Of a stretch of 64,000 nucleotides of DNA, positions 16,852 through 27,222 are shown in pieces (positions within the stretch are counted from its first letter, which is position 1; each line of letters starts with the position of its first letter). Source of the stretch: Pontivivens marinum. GTDB lineage: Bacteria; Pseudomonadota; Alphaproteobacteria; Rhodobacterales; Rhodobacteraceae. Under the pieces are notes generated by a model. That model worked only from the letters and a program-made list of their open reading frames with translations, was not told the origin of the DNA and did no database searches. A program made the translations under genes and the position numbers. The stretch is taken from NCBI RefSeq assembly GCF_900231835.1, contig NZ_OCTN01000012.1, positions 24,569 to 88,568 of the forward strand. The letters run 5' to 3'.

Positions 16852-18246
16852 ATGACCCTGACCGCAAAAGATATCGTTGCAATGGGATATGACCATGGGG
16901 CGTGGATTCCGCAGGCTGTGGACTACGTCAACGCAAATGATCTGAGCGCGAAAGAGGTCACGTCCTATCTGCGACAAGTGGCGCCGAAACCTAAGGTGCC
17001 CTTGCACCCTGAACCCATGCCATTTTCGATGCATCTATCCGCCGAAACAGCGGAGGAGATCGCAAATGTCGAGGCTGTAACCGCAACGATGAGCGAGGTT
17101 ATGCGCACGCCGACGGTGGTCAGTGGTGCAGTCATGCCAGATGCCTGTCCAGCCGGTCCCATGGGCACGATTCCTGTCGGCGGTGTGGTCGTTGCGCGTA
17201 ATGCAATCCACCCCGGGATGCATTCGGCCGATATCTGTTGTTCGCTGATGATGACCGAGTTCACGGATGCAAAGCCTGCGGATGTGTTGAATGCCATCCA
17301 CACGGTGACGCATTTCGGGCCTGGTGGGCGGCGGAATGGGGAGCGGTTCACGATGAGCCTGAACCTGCTTGATGCTTTCCGTGCGAACAAATTCCTTAGC
17401 GATGCCAAGATTATGCGGGCCGCGCAGGAGCATATGGGTACGCAGGGCGACGGCAACCACTTCGCATTTGTGGGTGTTTCGGCGCAAACTGGGCGAACTT
17501 GTCTTGTCACGCATCATGGCTCACGTGGGCCGGGGGCGGGGCTGTATAAGCTGGGGATGAGACTGGCGGAAAAAACACGTCGCCGCCTATCGCCAGAAAC
17601 GGCGAAGGTGAATGCGTGGCTGGAGGCCGATAGCCCAGATGGCATCGCCTATTGGCAGGCGTTGCAACTGATCCGTCAGTGGACAAAGGCAAGCCATAAC
17701 GGACTGCATGCCGCCGTGGCGGAGCGATTTGGCAAGGCGATTGAGCGGCGTATCTGGAACGTGCATAATTTCGTGTTCCGTCAGGATGATCTGTATTTCC
17801 ATGCCAAGGGCGCAACACCCGTTGCGGCAGGGCTGATGCCTGACACGGCAGACGTGCAGATTGTGTCGTTAAATATGGCGGAGCCGGTTCTGCTGGTACG
17901 GCAATGTGCGGACGGGCCGGAGCACGGGTTTGCTCCACACGGGGCAGGGCGCAACCGCTCTCGCACGGCGCATAAACATGGGTTGGTCGGGCGCAGCGAC
18001 GCGGAGGTGTTTGCCACGGAAACGGCAGGCATTGATGCGCGCTTCTTTTGCGGGCGGATCGATGTCAGTGAATTGCCCTCGGCCTATAAAAACGCGGCGC
18101 AGGTTCGTCGGCAGATGGAATCGGAGCGTTTGGCGGAGGTTGTAGATCAGATCATGCCCTATGGCGCGATCATGGCTGGCGACTGGGAGTATGATGCGCC
18201 GTGGAAGGTGCAAGCACGTGCAAAATATGCCGCTGAAAATGCGTGA
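16852..18246 (+). CDS. rtcB: RtcB-family RNA ligase
   Basis: 464 residues of the RtcB family, which seals RNA 2',3'-cyclic phosphate (or 3'-phosphate) to 5'-OH ends using GTP and Mn2+. Recognisable motifs are HSADICCSLM (D127 and C130, corresponding to the DxxC metal ligands), GTQGDGNHF around residue 200, THHGSRGPG with two His at 221-222, NVHNFVF, and PHGAGRNRSR near residue 365, where the family has the guanylylation region. The DICCS sequence differs from the usual DIGCG. The ATG at 16852 follows GGGAGAGGG; an ATG at 16834 is upstream of that site. No rtcA, rtcR or archease gene is nearby, and the gene stands between rpmA and an acetyltransferase. Confidence 0.88.
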   Translation: MTLTAKDIVAMGYDHGAWIPQAVDYVNANDLSAKEVTSYLRQVAPKPKVPLHPEPMPFSMHLSAETAEEIANVEAVTATMSEVMRTPTVVSGAVMPDACPAGPMGTIPVGGVVVARNAIHPGMHSADICCSLMMTEFTDAKPADVLNAIHTVTHFGPGGRRNGERFTMSLNLLDAFRANKFLSDAKIMRAAQEHMGTQGDGNHFAFVGVSAQTGRTCLVTHHGSRGPGAGLYKLGMRLAEKTRRRLSPETAKVNAWLEADSPDGIAYWQALQLIRQWTKASHNGLHAAVAERFGKAIERRIWNVHNFVFRQDDLYFHAKGATPVAAGLMPDTADVQIVSLNMAEPVLLVRQCADGPEHGFAPHGAGRNRSRTAHKHGLVGRSDAEVFATETAGIDARFFCGRIDVSELPSAYKNAAQVRRQMESERLAEVVDQIMPYGAIMAGDWEYDAPWKVQARAKYAAENA

Positions 18247-18312
18247 GGCAACTGGGGGTGCTGGTATCTGCCGGTGCCCCTCACTATCCTCGTGGATAGA
18301 TGGAGAGATGAG

Positions 18313-18825
18313 ATGACCGTACCCGTGATTGAAACCGAACGCCTGACCCTGCGCCCCTTGCGCGCATCGGATGCTGGCTTGATCACGCTATATGCCGGTG
18401 ATGCCCGTGTTGCGCGGATGACGACGCGCATCCCGCACCCGTTTCCGCCCGGTGCCGCCGAAAGCTTTATCGGGCGCGCATTGCGTGAGGATTCGGGCGA
18501 GCAGATCTGGGCGCTGGATGCGACCAAGATTGATGGCGAGGAAATCCTCGGTACGATTGCGCTGCGGGATACCGGCGATGTCGGATACTGGATTGGTCCA
18601 CCATTCTGGCGCACAGGTTATGCTAGCGAAGCACTAGCTGGTGTCATCTCGTGGCATTTTGCGCAGGGCGGCGGGCAGCTAAAGGCGCAGGTCTTTCAGG
18701 ATAACGATGCATCGGCAGCGGTTTTGACCAGTGCGGGATTTGGCTATGTGGGCGAGGGCGATAGCTACTCCGTTGCGCGTGGCGGAATTCAGGCTGTTTG
18801 GTCCTATACGCTGGATGCGAAATGA
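18313..18825 (+). CDS. GNAT family N-acetyltransferase (RimJ/RimL-like)
   Basis: 170 residues. The N-terminus IETERLTLRPLRASDAGLI is the classic opening of RimJ/RimL-type acetyltransferases. The middle has LGTIALRDTGDVGYWIGPPFWRTGYASEAL, which includes the acetyl-CoA pyrophosphate-binding R/Q-x-x-G-x-A segment, and the end has DNDASAAVLTSAGFGYVGE. It transfers acetyl from acetyl-CoA to a protein N-terminus or a small amine; the substrate is not predictable. The ATG at 18313 is preceded by GGAGAGATGAG; an upstream start at 18274 would only add a non-homologous leader. Confidence 0.9.
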   Translation: MTVPVIETERLTLRPLRASDAGLITLYAGDARVARMTTRIPHPFPPGAAESFIGRALREDSGEQIWALDATKIDGEEILGTIALRDTGDVGYWIGPPFWRTGYASEALAGVISWHFAQGGGQLKAQVFQDNDASAAVLTSAGFGYVGEGDSYSVARGGIQAVWSYTLDAK

Positions 18826-18879
18826 AATGCGGACACGTGTCGATATGCTAACCGAATTGCGATGCCGCTACCCGCTTGA

Positions 18880-21086
<2,207 letters not shown>

Positions 21087-21244
21087 TAGGATGGCGTGGT
21101 GCATTTAAAGCGTGCGCCACGCGCGACCTGTTCGCCTATAGGTTTTATTGCGAACTGATACCACTCATATTATTACAAGAAATAGCCGCATCATATTTTT
21201 ACTATGCTAGATGTTTCGACAGTTCTTACTGATCGGGTCCTGTC

Positions 21245-21781
21245 TTGCGTAGCTTGTGTTTGATGCTTGGGTTTGTTCTGTCAGGATGCAACGCATGGGA
21301 CACCATGGTGACCCCAGCGCCTGTTGCACAGGGGCAGCTAACTGTTGCTGGTGCGAATTTACTGGTGCCGCTGGAAAACTCCCTATTCGCGTTTGATGAG
21401 GCAATGCCGACGATCCTTGCTGATCATGTGGGCCTATCCACTGTGGTCGCGCAAACGCGGGGTGAGGGGGCTGCGATGCAGGACCTTTGCCAATCGAGCG
21501 ATAGTCGGCCCGATATTGTGCTGCTGACGCGCTCCCCACAAATGGTTGAAATCCGTCAGTGTGAGGCACGGGGCGTTGATATCAGCGCCGATCTGGTCGC
21601 GCTATATGGTGGTGGATTACACGGAGCGCCGGATTCAGCGCAGGTCTGGGTCGCCTTTGTGCCCGATCAACTGGTGGTAAATCCTGCGGCAGAGCGTGCG
21701 GTGCGGGTCTTGCGCTATGATTTTGCGGGCCTCATAGAAGGTACGGTATACGAGCCGTATTTCACGGCACGCCGGAACTAA
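21245..21781 (+). CDS. Putative lipoprotein of unknown function
   Basis: 178 residues with no recognised family. The start LRSLCLMLGFVLSGCNAW reads as a lipoprotein signal with lipobox LSGC, so a periplasm-facing lipid-anchored protein is likely. The rest, with LTVAGANLLVPLENSLFAFDE, a CQSSDSRPDIVLLTRSP segment and VWVAFVPDQLVVNP, vaguely resembles phosphate-binding (PstS-like) substrate-binding folds, where a polar loop is followed by DIVxxTR. The start is uncertain: TTG at 21245 gives a full signal peptide, while ATG at 21263 leaves only eight residues before the Cys. There is no good ribosome-binding site. It lies between proB and proA, 16 bases before proA. Confidence 0.65.
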   Translation: MRSLCLMLGFVLSGCNAWDTMVTPAPVAQGQLTVAGANLLVPLENSLFAFDEAMPTILADHVGLSTVVAQTRGEGAAMQDLCQSSDSRPDIVLLTRSPQMVEIRQCEARGVDISADLVALYGGGLHGAPDSAQVWVAFVPDQLVVNPAAERAVRVLRYDFAGLIEGTVYEPYFTARRN

Positions 21782-21796
21782 CACGCGGATATAGCT

Positions 21797-23056
21797 ATGA
21801 CTGACATGGATGTGCGCGGCGTAATGGCCGCGATGGGTAAGGCAGCACGAGCAGCTTCGGCGGAGCTTGCCTTTGCTCCGGCTGATGCCAAGCGGCATGC
21901 ATTGAACGCGGCAGCGGATGCAGTAGATGCATCAACCGCGCAGATTATTGCCGCCAATGTAAAGGATATGGCATTCGGTCGGGATAAGGGCCTGTCGCCT
22001 GCAATGCTGGACCGGTTGGAGTTGAACGAGGAGCGGATCGCGGGGATCTCTGCCGGATTGCGCACTGTTGCGGCGCAGGATGACCCCGTTGGCGCCGTTA
22101 TTGCGGAATGGGATATGCCATCGGGCCTGAACATTCGCCGTGTGCGCACCCCGATTGGGGTGATCGGCGTGATTTATGAAAGTCGTCCGAACGTAACTGC
22201 GGATGCAGGCGCACTGTGCCTAAAGGCCGGCAATGCGGTGATTTTGCGTGGTGGGTCTGAAAGCTTCCACTCCTCGACTGCCATTCACGAATGCTTGGTG
22301 ACTGGATTGCGCACCGCCGGACTGCCCGAGGCGGCGGTGCAACTGGTTCCCACCCGTGATCGCGCTGCGGTGGGTGAGATGCTGACAATGACCGATTATA
22401 TCGACGTGATCGTTCCCCGCGGTGGCAAGGGGCTGGTCGGTCGCGTGCAGGCCGATGCGCGCGTTCCGGTCTTTGCGCATCTTGAAGGGATTTGCCACGT
22501 TTATGTTGATAGCTCGGCTGATCTGGAAAAAGCCCGTGCGATTGTGCTGAACGCAAAGACACGGCGCACCGGGATTTGCGGATCGGCTGAAACGCTGCTG
22601 GTGGATCGTGCTTTCCTTGACCGGTACGAGGTTATCATTCGTGATCTGTTGACTGCCGGCGTTGATGTGCGTGGCGACGCAGAGATTGCCAAGATTGCAG
22701 GTGTTAGCGCCGCGCAGGATGATGATTTCGGGACTGAATTCCTCGACATGATTATCGCAGCGAAGGTGGTGGACGGCGTGGATGGCGCGATTTCGCATAT
22801 CCGCACCTATGGCTCGAACCACACCGACGCTGTGATCGCCGAGGATGATGCGGTTGCTGATCGGTTTTTCCAGCGGCTGGACAGTGCAATCCTGATGCGG
22901 AATGCCTCAACGCAATTCGCGGATGGTGGTGAGTTCGGCATGGGGGCGGAGATCGGCATCGCCACTGGCAAGCTGCATGCGCGCGGACCCGTCGGGGCCG
23001 AGCAGTTGACCAGCTTCAAATATCTCGTCACCGGTGACGGCACGATCCGCACCTGA
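21797..23056 (+). CDS. proA: Glutamate-5-semialdehyde dehydrogenase (gamma-glutamyl phosphate reductase)
   Basis: 419 residues of the aldehyde dehydrogenase superfamily, reducing gamma-glutamyl phosphate with NADPH. Motifs include [74 protein letters not shown] with the catalytic Cys, and [21 protein letters not shown] near the end. It works after ProB in proline synthesis. A near-perfect terminator follows ten bases after the stop. Confidence 0.97.
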   Translation: MTDMDVRGVMAAMGKAARAASAELAFAPADAKRHALNAAADAVDASTAQIIAANVKDMAFGRDKGLSPAMLDRLELNEERIAGISAGLRTVAAQDDPVGAVIAEWDMPSGLNIRRVRTPIGVIGVIYESRPNVTADAGALCLKAGNAVILRGGSESFHSSTAIHECLVTGLRTAGLPEAAVQLVPTRDRAAVGEMLTMTDYIDVIVPRGGKGLVGRVQADARVPVFAHLEGICHVYVDSSADLEKARAIVLNAKTRRTGICGSAETLLVDRAFLDRYEVIIRDLLTAGVDVRGDAEIAKIAGVSAAQDDDFGTEFLDMIIAAKVVDGVDGAISHIRTYGSNHTDAVIAEDDAVADRFFQRLDSAILMRNASTQFADGGEFGMGAEIGIATGKLHARGPVGAEQLTSFKYLVTGDGTIRT

Positions 23057-23065
23057 TCCAGATGC

Positions 23066-23100
23066 AAAAGGAGCCCCGCCGATCTGGCGAGGCTCCTTTT
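23066..23100. terminator. Bidirectional terminator between proA and the DUF882 gene
   Basis: AAAAGGAGCC (23066-23075) pairs with GGCTCCTTTT (23091-23100); an inner CGCC/GGCG pair extends the stem. T-runs occur on both strands, so it can end both convergent transcripts. Confidence 0.85.
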
Positions 23101-23124
23101 ACGTGGTGCATTAGGTTTGTGGGA

Positions 23125-23691
23125 TCAGCCGCGCCAGGTACGCACTGGTCCGCAATCGAAGTGTACGAAGTTCGAGCGCGGGTAGCGACCGACGCCACCT
23201 GCATTGCAGGATACGCCTGCATCATACATATTCTGAACCGAACGGGTCGAGAGCCGCAGATCGGCAGCCATCGCACGCATGTGGTAGGAATTGCGGGCCA
23301 CGCCACGGTTGCTGGCGCGCAGGGCGTTGTTCGTCTCAGGGCTGCGATAGCCGGACATCAACTGGTAGGGCTCCGTCGTTTCCATCATGCGCGATGCGGC
23401 GGCCATGATGTCGATGGTGCGAACGTCAACGGCGCGTAATTCGTTGCGGCGCCAGTCGCGGAAGATGAAGTTAACTTCGTCCAGAACCTGGGGGATGTAC
23501 TCACCCTCAACCCAGTAAACACTGTCCAGACGCTCACCCGTGCGGGGGTTGTAGAGCTTGAGGCTGCGGATATCACCTGCACCGGTCAGAACGGCAGGGG
23601 TATCGGCAAAACTCGGGGCTGCTGCAATTGCGCTTAGGCCCACTAGACCGCCCAGCAAACTACGCCGGGAAACGACACTCACGTCGGTCAT
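23125..23691 (-). CDS. DUF882 (YcbK-like, peptidase M15 family) exported protein
   Basis: 188 residues. A twin-arginine signal is seen (SRRSLLGGLVGLSAIAAAPSFA). The domain has TGERLDSVYWVEGEYIPQVLDEVNFIFRDWR, then the metallopeptidase signature YQLMSGYRSPETN, NSYHMRAMAADLRL with a Zn-ligand His and Asp, and a closing NFVHFDCGPVRTWRG with another His. Members resemble D-Ala-D-Ala carboxypeptidases of family M15 and act on peptidoglycan in the periplasm; E. coli MepK (YcbK) cleaves LD-crosslinks. The divergent neighbour is an L,D-transpeptidase, so the two may make and cut the same 3-3 crosslinks. Confidence 0.9.
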   Translation of the reverse strand: MTDVSVVSRRSLLGGLVGLSAIAAAPSFADTPAVLTGAGDIRSLKLYNPRTGERLDSVYWVEGEYIPQVLDEVNFIFRDWRRNELRAVDVRTIDIMAAASRMMETTEPYQLMSGYRSPETNNALRASNRGVARNSYHMRAMAADLRLSTRSVQNMYDAGVSCNAGGVGRYPRSNFVHFDCGPVRTWRG

Positions 23692-24000
23692 GAAATAATC
23701 CTTAAGTCTGTCCCATTGGCTGCAACCTTCGGTGGTAACCGTGATCGCTTGGTAAATTTATTGCACACACGATTTTTTCATCCAAGTGGCAGTTGTGCAG
23801 CAACCTTTTCCGAAGTTGTGCGCTATATAAGAGGTGCAAAGCCGTTTTGTGTTCGCGTTTGTTCTACTTTCCTAACGCGTAAGGTCAATTCGGTTGACGT
23901 TTCGGCGAGAAATCGCCGGTATTCTGGGGGCACCTCATGTGGATCGGCGAAGTTTCGCCGTAATCGTGGCGGTCTAAAACTGTGTCAAAGGGCGTAAGCA
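23692..24000. other. Divergent intergenic region between DUF882 and L,D-transpeptidase genes
   Basis: 309 bases with starts of two divergent envelope genes on its borders. A TATATAAG sequence lies near 23823-23831 and could be part of a rightward promoter, but no well-spaced -35 was found. An open frame at 23716-23997 has no homology that I can see and is probably chance. Confidence 0.35.
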
Positions 24001-25752
24001 GTGTATCAATTTAGCAACTCAGCAATTTTCGGAGCTGTTTCCCTGCTCGCACTGACTGCGGGCAGCGGTGCGATTGCACAGGTCAGCGTAGATTCGAACG
24101 TGGAGACACCTATCGCGGTTGCGATGCCGATCTGGTCCGAACTGGCGGATATTGTGCAGATCGACGCATCCATGGAGGTCGCGTCCTTCTACGCTGATCG
24201 CAACTATGCGCCATTGTTTATGGCAAATGACGCTGAGGTCGCGCGGGCCGTTATCGACGCACTCGCCTCGCAGCACCTGCACGCATTGCCTGAATGGGGT
24301 GATCGCTTAGAGCCACTGAGCCGCCATGTTGCGGCCGCCGTTGATGGATATCCAACGGCTGAGGGGGAAGTAGCCTTTGCTGAGGCATATATCGCCCTGG
24401 CACAGGCACGGCTGACGGGTGTTGTTGTTCCGACACGGTTGAGCGATGACATGTATGTCTTTCCGCCAGAAATCAGCGCAGCAACGGCGCTGGATGCCTT
24501 GGCTGAGCAGGCGGCCCCTGTGCGTTATCTGATGGATCTAGCGCCAGATCATCCTGATTACGCGCCGCTATTGGCCCTGCGGGCGGAGCTTGAGCAAGTT
24601 GTCGCCAATGGCGGATGGGGCGCTGCGGATGTTCCGTCGGGCGCATCGATTCGTGCGGGTGAGCGGGACGAGCGCGTTCCGGCTATCCGTGCGCGCTTGC
24701 TCGCCCTTGGCGATATTGAGGGGCCGCGCGCGCAGCGTGTGATGCCTGTTGTTACGCCAGTAGCCACAACGCAACCGCTGGATGATACGCCGCTAGATGC
24801 CACATCGGTATCAAATGCCGTGCAACCCGATCCCACCTATATGGATGATGCGACGGTTGCTGCATTGATGGCGTTTCAGACCCGCCACGGGCTGAACGAT
24901 GACGGTGTTATCGGGCCGAAGACGTTGGCCGCGCTCAACACAACTGCGGATGAGCGTTTGCGGCAGGTTCTGGTGAATCTGGAGCGGGTGCGCTGGACCG
25001 ATTGGGATCGCAATGAAAAGCATATCTACGTCAACCTCGCGGATTACCGGATGTGGTTGCGTGAAAATGGTGAGGAGCTGTTCACCACTCGCACCGTGAT
25101 CGGGTCCAGTCGCCATCAGACGGTCGAGTTCTCCGATACCATGACCCATCTGGTTGTGAATCCGACGTGGACTGTTCCACGCTCGATCGCGACCGAGGAA
25201 ATCCTGCCCGCACTGCGTGACAATCCGAACTACCTCAATGAACGGAACATGACGCTGATCGACGACGGTACAGGCGTTTGGACGCCTTCGGATACGTCGC
25301 TGATCAACTGGGCGAATTTTTCCGAGAGCTTCTTCCCGTGGTGGATCCGTCAGGGGCCGGGGCCGGGCAACTCGCTGGGCAATGTGAAATTCATGTTCCC
25401 GAACCAGTTCGCGATCTACCTGCACGACACGCCATCGCGCAGCCTGTTCGCCCGCGACGCTCGCGCCTTTAGCCACGGCTGCGTTCGTGTTGCTGACCCA
25501 ACCGGTCTAGCCGAGGTGCTGTTGCAGCCACAAAGCAGTGATCCACTGGGCCTGTTCCAGCGTCATCGCGCAACGGGTCGGGAAACGACTGTGAACTTGC
25601 AGGAGCGTCCGGCGGTTCACATCGACTACCGCACCGTCTGGATTGATGAGAGCGGCCAGGTTCAATATCGCGATGACGTATATGGTCGCGATGCGCTGGT
25701 TCTGAACGCTATGCAGGATCTGGGCGTGCAGACAGGTCAGCCACAGGGCTGA
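24001..25752 (+). CDS. L,D-transpeptidase (YcbB/LdtD-like) with peptidoglycan-binding domain
   Basis: 583 residues. A signal peptide (NSAIFGAVSLLALTAGSGAIA) is followed by a scaffold domain, a peptidoglycan-binding module near residue 285 (LMAFQTRHGLNDDGVIGPKTLAALN), and the YkuD catalytic domain with the active-site FSHGCVRVADP near residue 490 (catalytic Cys within HGC). The size and order of domains match E. coli LdtD (YcbB), which makes 3-3 crosslinks in peptidoglycan. The GTG start at 24001 has AAGGG nine bases upstream. It is divergent from the DUF882 peptidase gene. Confidence 0.93.
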   Translation: MYQFSNSAIFGAVSLLALTAGSGAIAQVSVDSNVETPIAVAMPIWSELADIVQIDASMEVASFYADRNYAPLFMANDAEVARAVIDALASQHLHALPEWGDRLEPLSRHVAAAVDGYPTAEGEVAFAEAYIALAQARLTGVVVPTRLSDDMYVFPPEISAATALDALAEQAAPVRYLMDLAPDHPDYAPLLALRAELEQVVANGGWGAADVPSGASIRAGERDERVPAIRARLLALGDIEGPRAQRVMPVVTPVATTQPLDDTPLDATSVSNAVQPDPTYMDDATVAALMAFQTRHGLNDDGVIGPKTLAALNTTADERLRQVLVNLERVRWTDWDRNEKHIYVNLADYRMWLRENGEELFTTRTVIGSSRHQTVEFSDTMTHLVVNPTWTVPRSIATEEILPALRDNPNYLNERNMTLIDDGTGVWTPSDTSLINWANFSESFFPWWIRQGPGPGNSLGNVKFMFPNQFAIYLHDTPSRSLFARDARAFSHGCVRVADPTGLAEVLLQPQSSDPLGLFQRHRATGRETTVNLQERPAVHIDYRTVWIDESGQVQYRDDVYGRDALVLNAMQDLGVQTGQPQG

Positions 25753-25836
25753 CGCAAAGTCCGGCTGCGTTGCGTAGCCGGACCCTTCCATCAGGTTGGC
25801 GGGCGCTCTATATCTTCCTGAAACGGAGTGCAGATT

Positions 25837-26925
25837 ATGGCCCTGACTATTGGTGAGATTGCGACGCAAATTGGTGCACAGGCAGTGGGCGATATATCGC
25901 TACAGCCCGTGCGCCCCCGGCAGCCGGATGAGGCAGGCGCGGATGATTTGGCGTTGGCTATGGAGAGCGCTTTTGCAGCGCAACTGGCAGATAGCTCCGT
26001 TCGGATGGCTGTGCTGAGCGACGGGGCTGATTGGCAGGCATTGGGGCTGAAGGCCGCAATTCTGGTGGCCCGCCCACGTTATGCAATGGCGGGCATTTCA
26101 CGCCTGTTCGATACGCGCACAGCGGGTGCGGGCATTCACCCATCTGCATCTATCGATCCCACGGCAGAGCTGGGGCCCGATGTCAGTGTCGGGCCAATGG
26201 CTGTCATTGGGGCCCGTGCGAAAATCGGCGCAGGGTCGAATATTCAGGCGCAAGTATTTGTGGGCGACGATGCAGTGATCGGTGCGGATGCGCTGCTGAT
26301 GCCGGGGTGTCGCATCGGAACCGGTGTTCGTATCGGCGACCGGTTTATCGGGCAAATGAATGCGGTGATTGGCGGGGACGGTTTCTCGTTCGTCACGGCG
26401 CGCCCCAGCGCGGTTGAGGATTATATGGCCGCTGGCACGATCAGCGCCTCGATGAAGCCGGACCGGCATGAGCGGATCAACTCTCTCGGCTCAGTCTTGC
26501 TGGGCGATGATGTTGAGGTTGGCGCAAGCTCGGTCATTGATAAGGGCACGGTTTCGGACACCCGTATCGGAAACGGTGTGAAGGTCGATGCGCAGGTCAT
26601 GATCGGACATAACGTGCAGATTGACGATACGACTCTACTATGTGCACAGGTGGGTATTGCCGGATCGTCACAAATTGGAAAAAGAGTTGTTCTGGGCGGT
26701 CAGGTCGGCGTGGCAGATCACGTCACTATAGGCGATGACGCTATTGCACTGGGTATGTCCGGTGTTACTAGTCGAGTACCTGACCGGACGGTGGTTATAG
26801 GCTATCCTGCAGTAAAGCAGGAGACGTTCATAAAAATGTATAAAGCTATGCGTCGACTGCCAATGATGGCAGAGAAGTTAAACATGCTTCACAAACGGGT
26901 TACAAACCCCGATGACAAGAGCTAA
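25837..26925 (+). CDS. lpxD: UDP-3-O-(3-hydroxyacyl)glucosamine N-acyltransferase
   Basis: 362 residues. The N-terminal uridine-binding domain is followed by a left-handed beta-helix of hexapeptide repeats (for example IHPSASIDPTAELGPDVSVG, MIGHNVQIDD, GIAGSSQIGKRVVLGGQVG) with the catalytic His in the IGHNV motif. The C-terminus has an alpha-helix typical of LpxD. The enzyme adds the second hydroxyacyl chain from acyl-ACP in lipid A synthesis. The ATG at 25837 with ACGGAG upstream is chosen over GTG at 25828. fabZ and lpxA do not follow; instead an acyl carrier protein and a ketoacyl synthase do. Confidence 0.94.
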   Translation: MALTIGEIATQIGAQAVGDISLQPVRPRQPDEAGADDLALAMESAFAAQLADSSVRMAVLSDGADWQALGLKAAILVARPRYAMAGISRLFDTRTAGAGIHPSASIDPTAELGPDVSVGPMAVIGARAKIGAGSNIQAQVFVGDDAVIGADALLMPGCRIGTGVRIGDRFIGQMNAVIGGDGFSFVTARPSAVEDYMAAGTISASMKPDRHERINSLGSVLLGDDVEVGASSVIDKGTVSDTRIGNGVKVDAQVMIGHNVQIDDTTLLCAQVGIAGSSQIGKRVVLGGQVGVADHVTIGDDAIALGMSGVTSRVPDRTVVIGYPAVKQETFIKMYKAMRRLPMMAEKLNMLHKRVTNPDDKS

Positions 26926-26954
26926 GAGCCGAAGCGACGAATGAGGGCCTACCG

Positions 26955-27221
26955 ATGTCGGATGATGTTACTGAAAAGATGCGCGCGATTATCGCAGAGC
27001 AGGCCGTGCTAGACCCGTCCGAGGTTAGCATGGACGCAACGCTGGACGATCTGGGCATTGATAGCCTGGGTCTGGTTGAGGCGGTTTTCGCGATCGAAGA
27101 AGAATTCGACGTGCAGGTCCCGTTTAACGCGAATGATCCCGCGGATTCCCAGTTCGATATTTCCAATGTGCAAAGCATGGTCAATGCGGTGAAGCAGCTC
27201 GTCGCGGCGAAGCCGGACTGA
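26955..27221 (+). CDS. Acyl carrier protein (specialised)
   Basis: 88 residues. The 4'-phosphopantetheine site is DDLGIDSLGLVEAV with Ser37. The rest, from EKMRAIIAEQAVLDPSEVSMDATL to FDISNVQSMVNAVKQLV, is a standard ACP four-helix fold, but the loop FNANDPADSQFD after helix II is longer than in the housekeeping AcpP. It lies 29 bases after lpxD and one base before a ketoacyl synthase gene. In Rhizobiales a special ACP (AcpXL) carries very-long-chain hydroxy fatty acids to lipid A; the context here invites that comparison, but the sequence alone does not prove it. Confidence 0.9.
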   Translation: MSDDVTEKMRAIIAEQAVLDPSEVSMDATLDDLGIDSLGLVEAVFAIEEEFDVQVPFNANDPADSQFDISNVQSMVNAVKQLVAAKPD

Positions 27222-27222
27222 G

